64,000 nucleotides of DNA, from positions 1-64,000 of the forward strand of contig NZ_WVRN01000004.1 in assembly GCF_013112245.1 (NCBI RefSeq), written 5' to 3'. The DNA comes from Ruegeria sp. HKCCD4315 (GTDB lineage: Bacteria > Pseudomonadota > Alphaproteobacteria > Rhodobacterales > Rhodobacteraceae). Every line of letters starts with the position of its first letter. Position 1 is the first letter of the stretch. Of the stretch, positions 8,323 to 17,241 are shown piece by piece. Made by a program: the position numbers and the translations under genes. Below the pieces are notes generated by a model. That model had not been told where the DNA came from, made no database searches, and saw only the letters and a list, made by a program, of their open reading frames with translations.

Positions 8323-10260
8323 TCAGGCGAACAAATCATAAAGGTGTCCAAAAGACCCTTCGAAGGTATTCGCATCATCTTCAGTTGCAAAGAAGTCACC
8401 GAAGCCCCGGACCTGTTCCTGACCGCCCGTATACCAGCCGAAGCCTTGGGGTATATTGTAGGCGCTGTTGTCATCGGAAAAGGTTTGAAACTGCCTGGCG
8501 GCTTGATTGACGAACAGGTTGATCTGGTCTGGTGCGTCGTTGTTCCGGTCCAAATTCATGAACTGGAAGTTGTCACGAAGGCCACCATCCCTGTTTGACA
8601 CTGCCGCAAAAAGATTTCCGCTCTGGCTGGCATTGTTCGCCGTCGCAAAAAGGCTGTTGCTTTGGCCGGCATTGTTTGCTGCCGCAAAAAGATTGCCGTT
8701 TTGGTTCGCGTTGAAGGAGAACCAGGAATTGAAATCGGGTTCTGAGCTGCCTCCGCCCCGATGCAGGTCGATGGCAACGTAGACGGCTTCGGGCCCGACA
8801 CTTCCTCCTGAAGTGTCGATCGGTGTGGCGGGGGGGGTACTCCCAACAGTTGACTGACCGGTGCTGGGTTGCTGCTGCCCGCCAGTTGTCTGCTGATTGT
8901 CGACAATCGGTTGTCCGGTGCCCGTATCGGGCTGATCTGGATCGGTTGCGGGTTGGTTCGAGCCTGTATCGGGTTGGTCAGCGCCGCTCGCGGGTTGATC
9001 CGGGTCTGTTGTGGGTTGGTCCGTTCCCGGCTGATTTGCAGGAGGCGGGGTCGGACTAATGGAAGGCTGACTCCCTCCGTTCGTCGGAGGAGACACGGGC
9101 GTATTGCTCGTCAGCAAGTCCAGAGAGGTGCCCGGAGGATTGGTGGTATAGAGCGAGCCTGCGCCCAATGTGTCGGCCAGGCTGCCAAGTTTGACGACAT
9201 ACTGGGTATAGCCGTTCGCCTGCGCGGTTGCCTGATAAGTAAAGTTCTGAGCATATTCGCCAGGCTGGATCAGGGCGTTGTTGGACACGTTCCAGTCGGA
9301 TTGCCCTGTGTACCCACGTACCTGCGACGCGATATTGTAGTCGATCGTCACATTCTTAGAGCCCGAGGTCACGTTGATCACCGGGATCTCGATGCCACCG
9401 GTCAGAGAGGCCACATCCAGATGCAGGACCGAGTTCTGCGTGATTGTCAGCCCGTTCGCGCCATCAATGGAAATACCGTGGAAGTGGCCATTATAGATGG
9501 TGTTGCCCTGAATCAGCACGTTGTGATGCATGACATTCGGGTCGCTGGTATCTTTGCCGTCGCCTCCCATCCAGATGGTCTGGGTGTGGTCGCCATTGCC
9601 CATGTCAAAGATGTTGTCGCGGATGGTGATATTATCGCTGCCGCTGCCGTTGGCGCGCTGCACCTGGATCATGTCGCGATGATCGCTTGCCCCTGGCATC
9701 GCGCCAAAATCGTGGAAGTAGTTCTGGGCGACCAGAATGTTGTCGACATTGTCAAACACCAGACCGTCAGACCGGATGGAGTGGATATTGGTGCTGACGA
9801 CGTCGACCCCGTCAGAGTTGGTGGCGATGACGCCTTTCCACCAGCTTTTGAATTCCGAATTAGTGACCGAGACATTGTCAGAGCTTTTGATGCCCAGCCC
9901 GACCCCGGTGCCCGCACCACCGGAATAATCCCCATCGAAGACCGAATTGGTGAAGGTAATGTTCGAGCTGTAGTTCACAGAAAACGGGCGTTGGAAATAG
10001 TAATCCCCGGTGCTGTAGGAGTAGTCGAAGTTGATGCTGTCGAACGTGATGTTCGAGGCCTGGTTCAGCTTGACCGTGGAAAAGCTGGCCGGGGCATTCG
10101 GATCGGCAGACTTGATTGTTACGGTCGACGCGAACTGAGTCCCGTTCAGGCTCAGATCCCCATAATCGCCTGCCGCAAGCAGAATTGTTTCGCCTCCGGT
10201 CGCCTGTGACAGAGCCTGGTTCAGCTCTGCTGCGGAGGATACTGTGATTGTTGTAGACAT
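8323..10260 (-). CDS. Right-handed parallel beta-helix protein with proline-rich linker and Asn/Gln-rich tail
   Basis: A 645-residue protein. Residues about 5-360 are a right-handed parallel beta-helix like those of polysaccharide lyases and C5-epimerases, with conserved blocks DHRDMIQVQR (about 193-202) and RDNIFDMGNGDHTQTIW (214-230). Residues about 388-490 form a Pro/Asp/Gln/Thr linker with imperfect DQP/DTG repeats. Residues about 517-555 carry three imperfect repeats of NLFAAANNAGQ type. There is no Sec signal; the C-terminus ends in acidic and hydrophobic residues (YDLFA), which would suit type I secretion, but no transporter is in view. It probably binds or cleaves/epimerises an acidic polysaccharide. 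The start codon sits inside a hairpin (10252-10266). Confidence 0.75.
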   Translation of the reverse strand: MSTTITVSSAAELNQALSQATGGETILLAAGDYGDLSLNGTQFASTVTIKSADPNAPASFSTVKLNQASNITFDSINFDYSYSTGDYYFQRPFSVNYSSNITFTNSVFDGDYSGGAGTGVGLGIKSSDNVSVTNSEFKSWWKGVIATNSDGVDVVSTNIHSIRSDGLVFDNVDNILVAQNYFHDFGAMPGASDHRDMIQVQRANGSGSDNITIRDNIFDMGNGDHTQTIWMGGDGKDTSDPNVMHHNVLIQGNTIYNGHFHGISIDGANGLTITQNSVLHLDVASLTGGIEIPVINVTSGSKNVTIDYNIASQVRGYTGQSDWNVSNNALIQPGEYAQNFTYQATAQANGYTQYVVKLGSLADTLGAGSLYTTNPPGTSLDLLTSNTPVSPPTNGGSQPSISPTPPPANQPGTDQPTTDPDQPASGADQPDTGSNQPATDPDQPDTGTGQPIVDNQQTTGGQQQPSTGQSTVGSTPPATPIDTSGGSVGPEAVYVAIDLHRGGGSSEPDFNSWFSFNANQNGNLFAAANNAGQSNSLFATANNASQSGNLFAAVSNRDGGLRDNFQFMNLDRNNDAPDQINLFVNQAARQFQTFSDDNSAYNIPQGFGWYTGGQEQVRGFGDFFATEDDANTFEGSFGHLYDLFA

Positions 10261-10266
10261 TCTACA
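10252..10266 (-). promoter_or_regulatory. Inverted repeat enclosing the start codon of the beta-helix gene
   Basis: TGTAGA and TCTACA flank the ATG directly (minus strand TGTAGA-ATG-TCTACA), so in mRNA the start codon would be the three-base loop of a 6-bp hairpin. It may limit translation initiation, or be a protein site in DNA since it shares the hexamer TAGACA with the palindrome at 10391. Function is inferred. Confidence 0.4.
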
Positions 10267-10734
10267 CCTTCTGAGTTCGTAAGCGCCCGAAAGCGCACAT
10301 GATCCCGCTCACCCAGATCGGAGGAAACAGTCGCGCGACGGCGACACAGAGGCCAAAGTGCGGCTATATTTTGAAACTTGTGCCTGTTTGTAGACAATGT
10401 TGTCTAAATGCTCTGGATTTGTGAGCGTGCACGAAACTCGATACCGGGAATTGTTCCTCTTCCCTTAGCGGTTGTCGGACAATTCGCAAATTGATTCCCC
10501 TATCGCAACAATGGACACATAGCTGCCACAATTCAGGCGTGTCCTCGCGTATATCCACCAGGTGTCGGCAGGTAATTGCCCGGTGCCGTAAGGGAAGCCT
10601 GGGCCTTGCCTTTGGTGGGGCCGGTGGGGGTGCAATCGTGGGGTGGTACTCGGGTGGGGCAAGTCGCGCCTTGATAGACAGCGCCCAAAGCCTCGCCTAC
10701 ACTTTCCCACAGGTAGTGATTTGAAAGGTGCGTC
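10261..10734. other. Divergent promoter region between the two beta-helix genes
   Basis: A 474-base spacer between divergent paralogs. It contains the palindrome at 10391-10406, a second small palindrome TTGTC-G-GACAA (10472-10482) running into CAATT-CGCA-AATTG (10480-10493), and the hexamer TAGACA three times (10254, 10391, 10675). No ORF with coding character is seen. A shared regulator is a reasonable guess. Confidence 0.5.
10391..10406. promoter_or_regulatory. 16-bp palindrome, candidate operator
   Basis: TAGACAATGTTGTCTA has perfect 7-base arms around TG. It lies 131 bases upstream of the minus-strand beta-helix start and 329 bases upstream of the plus-strand one, a place where one dimeric regulator could act on either gene. 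The regulator is not identifiable from the window. Confidence 0.45.
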
Positions 10735-12009
10735 ATGTTTGGATCAAGGCTTCTTGCCCTGACGGGAGGGGTCGTTTTTCTTCTGAGTTCCGCATTGGCT
10801 GCAGAGACATCCTGTGCGACCGATGATTTCAAAATCGGACTGCCCCCCGCTGCGGCAGGGCAGGCTGTGTCAGATGCAGGATCCCTGGCGGCTGCGTTGC
10901 AACAGGCCCAGGGCGGCGAGACCTTTCTGCTGGCACCGGGGGATTACGGCGCCTTGAACCTGCGCAAGTCGTTCCAGTCGCCGGTGGTGATCCGTTCGGC
11001 GAACCCCGATAAACCCGCCTGTTTCACCGGGCTGAACCTGAAAGGGTCCAGGAATGTGACACTCGAAGGGCTCTATTTCGATTACACCTTCCGGGAAGGA
11101 GACCCGCATTTCACCGTTCCCTTCAAGGTCAGCAACAGCGAAAACATCAAGATCACGCATTCGGTTCTGGATGGTGATTATGCCTATGGGACCAACTCTG
11201 TCATCGACGGCAAGGCCTATGGGATCGGGCTGCGCATTCTTGAAAGCAACAATGTCCAGGTGATCGCGTCAGACCTGCGCAAATGGTGGGCAGCGGTTCT
11301 GACGATCCGGTCGGGGGGGCTGGTGTTCGCGGACAATCAGATCCACATCATCCGGTCAGATGGGATCGATATTGATGCCGCAACGGGGCTGACCATAGCG
11401 AGCAACCATTTCTTTGATTTCCAAAGGGCGGTGGGGTCGAAAGATCACAGCGACATGATTCAGATCATGCGGGTCACGCCCCGGGGGTCATCCGACATCG
11501 TCATTCGCGACAATATCTTTGATGTTGGTCGGGGCGACTACACGCAGACCATCTGGGCTGGTCAGGATGGAAAGGATATCAATCTGCCCGTCATGCGGCA
11601 TCGCAACGTGCTGGTTGAAAACAACATGATCTACAATGCGCATATCCACGGCATATCGATTCATGGATCGGACAATATCTCGATCCGAAAAAACTCGCTG
11701 ATCCATGTCCCCGGCGGCCATTCCTCTCCGGCAATCAACATCTCGTCCGACTCCAGCTCTGTGGTGATCGAACAGAATGTCACCTCGCAGATCATTGGAT
11801 ATGAAGGGCAGCGTGACTGGGTGGTGCTCAACAATGCCATTGTACAAAGCGAAAGCCCGTCGAAGAATGGCTTCTATGACAGTCAGTTCATTTACTATGC
11901 GCTTGGGAAGAGGCAGGGGTATAACGAATATGGCGTGCGCCCCGGCAGTCTTGTTGACAGTCTGAAGGCCGGATCGACATTGGCGGAAAGCTATCCAACA
12001 CAAAAATGA
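10735..12009 (+). CDS. Secreted right-handed parallel beta-helix protein (polysaccharide lyase/epimerase-like)
   Basis: A 424-residue protein with a clear Sec signal peptide (SRLLALTGGVVFLLSSALA, cleavage near 22), so it is periplasmic or secreted. The rest is a parallel beta-helix closely related to the 8323-10260 protein: shared DHSDMIQIMR, RDNIFDVGRGDYTQTIW and HGISIHG blocks show a duplication. It lacks the linker and tail of its paralog. A periplasmic beta-helix enzyme beside a polymerase gene recalls AlgG/AlgL-type proteins that edit or trim the polymer during export, but the AlgG/AlgE catalytic DPH motif was not recognised. It is followed after 59 bases by the Wzy-like gene, probably as an operon. 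Confidence 0.75.
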   Translation: MFGSRLLALTGGVVFLLSSALAAETSCATDDFKIGLPPAAAGQAVSDAGSLAAALQQAQGGETFLLAPGDYGALNLRKSFQSPVVIRSANPDKPACFTGLNLKGSRNVTLEGLYFDYTFREGDPHFTVPFKVSNSENIKITHSVLDGDYAYGTNSVIDGKAYGIGLRILESNNVQVIASDLRKWWAAVLTIRSGGLVFADNQIHIIRSDGIDIDAATGLTIASNHFFDFQRAVGSKDHSDMIQIMRVTPRGSSDIVIRDNIFDVGRGDYTQTIWAGQDGKDINLPVMRHRNVLVENNMIYNAHIHGISIHGSDNISIRKNSLIHVPGGHSSPAINISSDSSSVVIEQNVTSQIIGYEGQRDWVVLNNAIVQSESPSKNGFYDSQFIYYALGKRQGYNEYGVRPGSLVDSLKAGSTLAESYPTQK

Positions 12010-12068
12010 GACATGATGACAGGTATGTCTGTACCCAGAATTGCATCCCCCCGCAGGCAGGCGTTTGA

Positions 12069-13493
12069 ATGACGGTGCGCGTGGCAACCCAGACCGACAC
12101 TCGGACAACAGGGCCGCTGGTCCTGATGCTATTGCTCGTATCGTTTGCAATGCCGTTCTATTTCCAGTTCCTCGGGCTGAGGCTCAGCGGGTACCGGCTT
12201 ATTCTGCTTGTCTTCATGATCCCGGCTGTCTTGGGATGGCTGACGGGCAAGGCTGGCAAGATACGGTCAATTGATCTGCTGGTCGTGGCGTTTGCGTTCT
12301 GGGCCAGCCTGAGCTTTTTGGTCAACCATGGGGTTGTCGAGCTCTGGCAGTTTGTCGGGATCTTCATGATCGAAACATTGGTGCCCTATTTCATCGCCCG
12401 CACGTATATCAGGTCATTGGCGGCGTTTCGGTATTTTGTGAAATGGTTCCTGATCGTCATTCTGATCCTGCTGCCCTTTGCCATATTCGAGACCGTGACG
12501 GGCAAGACCCCGCTTCTGGATATCTTCGGTAAAGTGCTGAGCGTCTATCAGAAATGGGTGTTCCCGCCCCGGTTGGGGCTGTTGCGGGCGCAAACGACGA
12601 TGCCGCATCCGATCCTGTTCGGGGTGTTCTGTGCCCCGGCCTTTGCCCTGTGCTGGTATGTACTTGGTTGGGGGAAATCCCTGTCCTCGAAACTGGGCTA
12701 CGTGTCCATCGTTGGTGGGGCTGTGTTCTGCTCGCTGTCGTCCGGGGCATTCCTGAACGTCATCATTCAGGGCGCGCTGATGGGCTGGAACTGGACGTTC
12801 CGCTTTGTGAAAAGCAAGTGGAAGATCCTGCTGTCCGGTTTCGGGCTTCTGATGCTGATTGCCGAAATCGGCTCGAACCGAAATGTGTTCGAGATCTTTG
12901 CAACACATATGACACTGACGCCTGGGACAGCCTGGGCCAGGATCAATACGTTCAACTTCGCAACAGATGACATCATGCGAAATCCGATTTTCGGGATTGG
13001 CTTGAATGACTGGACCCGCCCGGCCTGGATGTATCTGCTGAACAGCGTCGACAATTTCTGGCTGGTCATCACCATGCGACATGGGTTCCCGGGGCTGTTT
13101 CTTTTGCTGGGCTCTGTGATCGCGATTTATACGCAGCTTGTCCGCAAGCCTCTGACCGGTGCGCTGGCAGATGCGCGGTTGGGCTATCTGATTTCCTTGA
13201 CCGGCCTGTGTGTGTCGGCTGTGACGGTACATCTGTGGGATTCCACGTTCTGTTTCCTGATGTTCCTGCTGGGGGCATGTGTTTGGATCCTAGATGCGGA
13301 TGAGACGCAGGATGGAGAGGCCAGTGCGTTGCCCGAAGCGGATGAGCAGAAAACGATGCGCTATACGCGGTTTCCCAAAGATCTGCCTCGCCCTGAAACC
13401 CAGGGGGACGCCCCGGCTCAGGTCGCGCGCGTTGCCCGAAGTTCCGGCAGACGCAGGAGGGCACCGCCGCCCCGGACGGTCAGGGCCCGATAA
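12069..13493 (+). CDS. O-antigen polymerase/ligase-like membrane protein (Wzy candidate)
   Basis: A 474-residue protein with about 11 hydrophobic segments, a larger loop around residues 290-330 (TPGTAWARINTFNFA, GIGLNDWTRPAW) and a hydrophilic, Arg/Pro-rich C-terminal tail of about 60 residues. The pattern fits the Wzy_C/O-antigen ligase superfamily, which joins repeat units in the periplasm. It is the only clear polymerase candidate here although two flippases are present. Its last 14 bases overlap the convergent deacetylase gene (13480-14163). Confidence 0.7.
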   Translation: MTVRVATQTDTRTTGPLVLMLLLVSFAMPFYFQFLGLRLSGYRLILLVFMIPAVLGWLTGKAGKIRSIDLLVVAFAFWASLSFLVNHGVVELWQFVGIFMIETLVPYFIARTYIRSLAAFRYFVKWFLIVILILLPFAIFETVTGKTPLLDIFGKVLSVYQKWVFPPRLGLLRAQTTMPHPILFGVFCAPAFALCWYVLGWGKSLSSKLGYVSIVGGAVFCSLSSGAFLNVIIQGALMGWNWTFRFVKSKWKILLSGFGLLMLIAEIGSNRNVFEIFATHMTLTPGTAWARINTFNFATDDIMRNPIFGIGLNDWTRPAWMYLLNSVDNFWLVITMRHGFPGLFLLLGSVIAIYTQLVRKPLTGALADARLGYLISLTGLCVSAVTVHLWDSTFCFLMFLLGACVWILDADETQDGEASALPEADEQKTMRYTRFPKDLPRPETQGDAPAQVARVARSSGRRRRAPPPRTVRAR

Positions 13494-14163
13494 CGGTCCA
13501 GCGTTTTCGTACCATGCCCACTGCGCGGCGCAAGCGGCGCAACGGGGCCATCCGGCCCGAGAGGATGGCGTCTAGGTCCGAGCTGTTCATGCTGCCCTGC
13601 AGTGAGGTGCGGGGGCGCAGGAACGCGTCCTGCCGGAAGCGACCTCCATCGCTGGACCAGGCTGCTGTATACCCTGCCGCCTGCAAGCCCCGCAGGACCC
13701 TGGCGTCATATAAGCCGAAGGGAATACCTGCCTCGGTCACGGGATGTCCGCAGATGTCTTCCAACTGGGTCCGCGAATCCTGCAATTCACACACCAATTC
13801 GGCCTTGTCCAATCCGGTCCAGGCAACATGCCGGATGCCGTGACTGCCGATCGCCATCCCTGCGTCTGACAACGCCCGCAGGTGCGCGGCGTCAAGCGAT
13901 CCCGCCTGTCCGATGCGCCCTGTCAAAACAAAGAACCGGCCGCGCAACCCGCGCTCGACCAGGGCGGGCAGGGCAATGTCATGGTCCGACAGGTTGCTGT
14001 CGTCGAACGTGATCGTGAAACGGGTGGGGTCGGGGGCGGCCGCGATCCGGTCAAGCACGTCATGAAACTGCCGGAGCGAGAGCCAATAGGGCCTCTCGCC
14101 CGGCTCCAGATCGCGCTGCGGTGTTCCGATGCCGTGAAAGTTGATCCCCGCCAAACCGGTCAT
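13480..14163 (-). CDS. Polysaccharide deacetylase (NodB homology, CE4-like)
   Basis: A 227-residue NodB-type domain. TITFDDSNLSD holds the paired Asp of motif 1, GSHGIRHVAW gives the His-x3-His metal ligands of motif 2, and GIPFGLYDARVL resembles motif 3. No signal peptide or membrane anchor is seen, so it may act on a cytoplasmic sugar precursor. The start at 14163 overlaps the upstream FemAB-like stop as ATGA, placing it last in the minus-strand operon 18809-13480. Deacetylase beside a FemAB-like protein recalls exosortase-associated EPS loci. Confidence 0.8.
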   Translation of the reverse strand: MTGLAGINFHGIGTPQRDLEPGERPYWLSLRQFHDVLDRIAAAPDPTRFTITFDDSNLSDHDIALPALVERGLRGRFFVLTGRIGQAGSLDAAHLRALSDAGMAIGSHGIRHVAWTGLDKAELVCELQDSRTQLEDICGHPVTEAGIPFGLYDARVLRGLQAAGYTAAWSSDGGRFRQDAFLRPRTSLQGSMNSSDLDAILSGRMAPLRRLRRAVGMVRKRWTVIGP

Positions 14164-15203
14164 GCGCGCGCTTTCTTCAAATAGCCATGTGCCGTCTCGG
14201 CAGCGCTGACCAGAGTGGGTTTCAGGCCGCCAGGGCGGAACTCATACGGGCCCGCGGCCATCAGGTCAGTGCCGCCAGTTCGCAGCTTGAACTGTGCGAC
14301 GGTGGGATTGATCTCGGGGTCCAAGCCATTCAGATCATACCACCTCAGACCTTGGTCACGGCACCGCAGGATAGAGTGCCACATCAGGAAATGGCCAGCA
14401 TTGGGGCGGCGGCCCGCCTGTGTGGTGGCGCCAAAGATATAGACAGCCCTGCGCCCGGCCTGCCCGATGGTCATCCCGGCAATATCGACCCCGTCTTGTC
14501 GGGCGAACAGAACGTCATGAGAGAAATCCGGGCCCGTGAGGGTATAGTAGAATTCAGGCGGGATATCCGTCTGGAACCCCTTGGTGGTCTGAACTTCCTG
14601 GTACAAGGTCTGAAACCGCTCAGCAGCTTCCGAGATAGGCGCGATATCAAGCTCCAGACCGGATTTCAGGGCTTTGCGCAGGGCGTTTCGCCATTTCCCG
14701 TGCAAATTTTGCATCAGGGTGTCTTCGTCCTGTGCGCAGTCGATGATCACGGTGCGCTGCCGGGGCGAGCGGTCCGTTGGCTGAAAGCCTGCCGCATCTG
14801 CAATCGGGTCGAGCGCTGCCGGGTCATGCGCGATGGCTGCGGGCAGCCGTAGCCGCATGATATGGCCGGCCTTCTGCGCATAGTCACGCAAAGCGGAAAA
14901 GATGGCCTGTTGCAGATCTGGCGGCGGATACGGGTGATCCACCGGCTGGATCATCGGGCCGCCCGCAATCCAGGCGATCCCGCTGCTGAGAACCGGAACC
15001 CGTTTGATCCTGAGACAGGCGGCGGCCACCGGTGTGCCCTGCGGATCCTGCAGGCAGATGAACTCGGCTTCTGCACCAATCCGGCGAGCCGCTGCCTGCG
15101 CATAGGTGAGGGTCTGCTCAAAGGTCAGATCGTCAAACAGCGCGCTGAGGGCAGGCCAGTCTTCCGGGGCGACCCGGCGTAGGGAGAGCGCGCGCGCTGA
15201 CAT
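14160..15203 (-). CDS. FemAB-like GNAT-fold acyltransferase
   Basis: A 347-residue protein with two GNAT-like halves. The C-terminal half has GHFLMWHSILRCRDQGLRWYDLNG and the trailing FKLRTGG, characteristic of FemAB/BioF2-like acetyltransferases found in exosortase-linked EPS clusters. It may add an acyl or aminoacyl group to an amino sugar, perhaps one exposed by the neighbouring deacetylase. It overlaps the sulfotransferase stop by one base (TGATG) and the deacetylase start by four, so translation is likely coupled. Cytoplasmic. Confidence 0.75.
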   Translation of the reverse strand: MSARALSLRRVAPEDWPALSALFDDLTFEQTLTYAQAAARRIGAEAEFICLQDPQGTPVAAACLRIKRVPVLSSGIAWIAGGPMIQPVDHPYPPPDLQQAIFSALRDYAQKAGHIMRLRLPAAIAHDPAALDPIADAAGFQPTDRSPRQRTVIIDCAQDEDTLMQNLHGKWRNALRKALKSGLELDIAPISEAAERFQTLYQEVQTTKGFQTDIPPEFYYTLTGPDFSHDVLFARQDGVDIAGMTIGQAGRRAVYIFGATTQAGRRPNAGHFLMWHSILRCRDQGLRWYDLNGLDPEINPTVAQFKLRTGGTDLMAAGPYEFRPGGLKPTLVSAAETAHGYLKKARA

Positions 15204-16147
15204 CAGCTTTTCACCGCCATCGGTTGGGTGGCCAGCAGACGCACCAACTGCGCTTCCTCGTCTTCGGCGAGCGGTTTTGAAGCACGCAGGGTAAACCCGG
15301 TTGGCACCGGAGCGTCGGCGCGTGGGGTTACAGGCAGGCCATGGGGTCTCAGAAATCGGGCTACATCTTTCAGGGTATGTTCAGGATTGGCGCAAAGTGC
15401 TTCGTAATCGACCCGGAGATGTCGATCCGGCCCGATATGGGCGCAATCGCGTTCAATGTCCTGCGCAACCCCAAGAACCTGTCGGCAGGCGCGTTCGATC
15501 AGGGTGTCGCCGCCCGCATTTGAAGGGCGGACGGACCACCATGCCTGCTGATCGGGTTTGGGCCCCTTGTTGCGCCGTTGCGCCCGGATGATCGAGCGGG
15601 CGGTGTCACTCGCATCGCGCCGCACCTCAAGAAACAGGCAGCTGGGAAACAGCGCATCCAGCAGCCGGACGCGGTTGGAATGCATGACATTCTTGTTGAT
15701 GAAAGGCGCCTCAGCCAGTGCGGACATCCCCGCCAGCGTTGCCCGGATTTCGTCGACGGGCAGCGTCGGCAGAACGCGTTCGTCTGTCCAGGGCCCATCC
15801 TCGAGCCAGCGTTGCCAGATCCATCCGCCCTCATTTGGGGCAGCCCAGCCGGAAATATGACCGTAATCGCTTTGATAGGCGGGGGAATGGGGTGCGATCA
15901 TCCATCCGCCCAGACGGGTCGCGGCCAGAGGGGTCTTGTAGAAGCGGTGCGCCAGATTCGAGAAATAGGCGAATTCGAAGCCGGTCGTCATGAGCTCATA
16001 AAACAGCGAGGTTCCAGACCGTGGGGCCCCCAGAATGAAGACATGGGGCCATCGTGCAATCGGGTGCTGTGCGATCATTCTGGATTCAAACGGGGCCAGA
16101 AGCGTATGCACCGTGCTGCGCGTGATCGATTTTGCCAGAGCTTTCAT
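15203..16147 (-). CDS. Sulfotransferase family protein
   Basis: About 314 residues. FILGAPRSGTSLFYEL near residue 33 is the 5'-phosphosulfate loop of PAPS-dependent sulfotransferases, and LFLEVRRDASDTARSII fits the 3'-phosphate site. The frame is open to 16336, but the ATG at 16147 overlaps the upstream GT2 stop as ATGA and begins the recognisable domain (MKALAKS), so it is preferred. It probably sulfates a sugar of the polymer, consistent with a marine anionic exopolysaccharide. It has no signal peptide and would act on cytoplasmic lipid-linked intermediates. The acceptor is unknown. Confidence 0.8.
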   Translation of the reverse strand: MKALAKSITRSTVHTLLAPFESRMIAQHPIARWPHVFILGAPRSGTSLFYELMTTGFEFAYFSNLAHRFYKTPLAATRLGGWMIAPHSPAYQSDYGHISGWAAPNEGGWIWQRWLEDGPWTDERVLPTLPVDEIRATLAGMSALAEAPFINKNVMHSNRVRLLDALFPSCLFLEVRRDASDTARSIIRAQRRNKGPKPDQQAWWSVRPSNAGGDTLIERACRQVLGVAQDIERDCAHIGPDRHLRVDYEALCANPEHTLKDVARFLRPHGLPVTPRADAPVPTGFTLRASKPLAEDEEAQLVRLLATQPMAVKS

Positions 16148-17241
16148 GCCGGGTGATCCGGCTTGGGATGGGGCGGCGTCTGTCCGTGTGGCGGTCTGAC
16201 CAACGCGCCGAGCAGAAACAGAAACCTGGCCCGCCAGGCTTTGGCCCCTTCGTTGCCGGGTCGCAACAGGCTTTTGGGCAAGAACCAGAGGGCGCGCAGG
16301 GCATCGCCCACGGCCATCAGCAGGGTTCCGAGCCACGCCACCAGAGGGCCGCGCGTGAAGCGCAGAAACAGAATATGACCCTTGGCGATTTCAACGGATT
16401 TCCAGGGCGATATCTGCCCGGTGGACACAGCCCCGTAATGCATCAGCCGGATGTCGGGGTTGTACCGCACCTTGAGCCCGGCCTGCCGGACCCGCCAACA
16501 CCATTCTGATTCCTCGCTATACATGAAGAACCGGTCATTCATCATGCCAACCTCATCGATAACATGTCTGGGCAGCATCATGAAGCACCCGGCAACGATG
16601 TCGACATCCTGTACCGTGTCGCGCGGGCGCGACGCATAACGCTGATCCCCGAACAGCCGTGTTTTTCTGAGGATGCGGTTGGGCACCAGAATGTTCCAGA
16701 AAATGCTGCTGAGAGAGATTTCGCGGAACAGCGTGGGTTGCTGTGTGCCGTTCTCCAGCGAGACATGGCCCGCCAGCACGCCGACCTCGGGGTTGGCTTC
16801 CAGATAAGCCACGGCGCGTTCAAGCGTGCCATCGTAAACCTGTGCATCGGGGTTCAGAACCAGAATGTATCGACCCTGCGCCTGCCGGATGCCGATGTTA
16901 TTGCCCCAGGCATAGCCGCCATTATACCCGGCTGCGATGACGTCGATGCGGGGAAAGTCCGCTCGCAGCGCCGCAACGCTGCCATCGCTTGAGTCATTAT
17001 CGATGACAATGATCTCGACCCGCAGATCGCCGCAGTGTTCCAAAATCGACCGGATCGACGCAGAGGTGATGTCACGTGTGTTGTAATTCACGATCAGCAC
17101 GCTGAGATCGACAGCAGTGTCCGTCCCGCCTGCCGGGGAAGGTTCGACAGCGTGGGTCACGGCTCGGCTTCCGTCCTGATGTGGCGCCAGACATACTCGG
17201 GACCGCCCGCTGAATGCGCCCCAACCGATGTTTGGGGTCAT
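16144..17241 (-). CDS. Family 2 glycosyltransferase, rhamnosyltransferase-like
   Basis: About 365 residues. VDLSVLIVNYNTRD starts the GT-A fold, EIIVIDNDSSDGS follows, YILVLNPDAQVYD contains the NPD version of the DxD motif typical of WbbL-like rhamnosyltransferases, and GCFMMLPRHVIDEVG with EESEWCWR forms the acceptor/catalytic block. A hydrophobic C-terminal stretch may associate with the membrane. Start 17241 overlaps the flippase stop by four bases (ATGA); the frame extends to 17283 but that would enlarge the overlap. It likely adds a deoxyhexose to the repeat unit. Confidence 0.85.
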   Translation of the reverse strand: MTPNIGWGAFSGRSRVCLAPHQDGSRAVTHAVEPSPAGGTDTAVDLSVLIVNYNTRDITSASIRSILEHCGDLRVEIIVIDNDSSDGSVAALRADFPRIDVIAAGYNGGYAWGNNIGIRQAQGRYILVLNPDAQVYDGTLERAVAYLEANPEVGVLAGHVSLENGTQQPTLFREISLSSIFWNILVPNRILRKTRLFGDQRYASRPRDTVQDVDIVAGCFMMLPRHVIDEVGMMNDRFFMYSEESEWCWRVRQAGLKVRYNPDIRLMHYGAVSTGQISPWKSVEIAKGHILFLRFTRGPLVAWLGTLLMAVGDALRALWFLPKSLLRPGNEGAKAWRARFLFLLGALVRPPHGQTPPHPKPDHPA

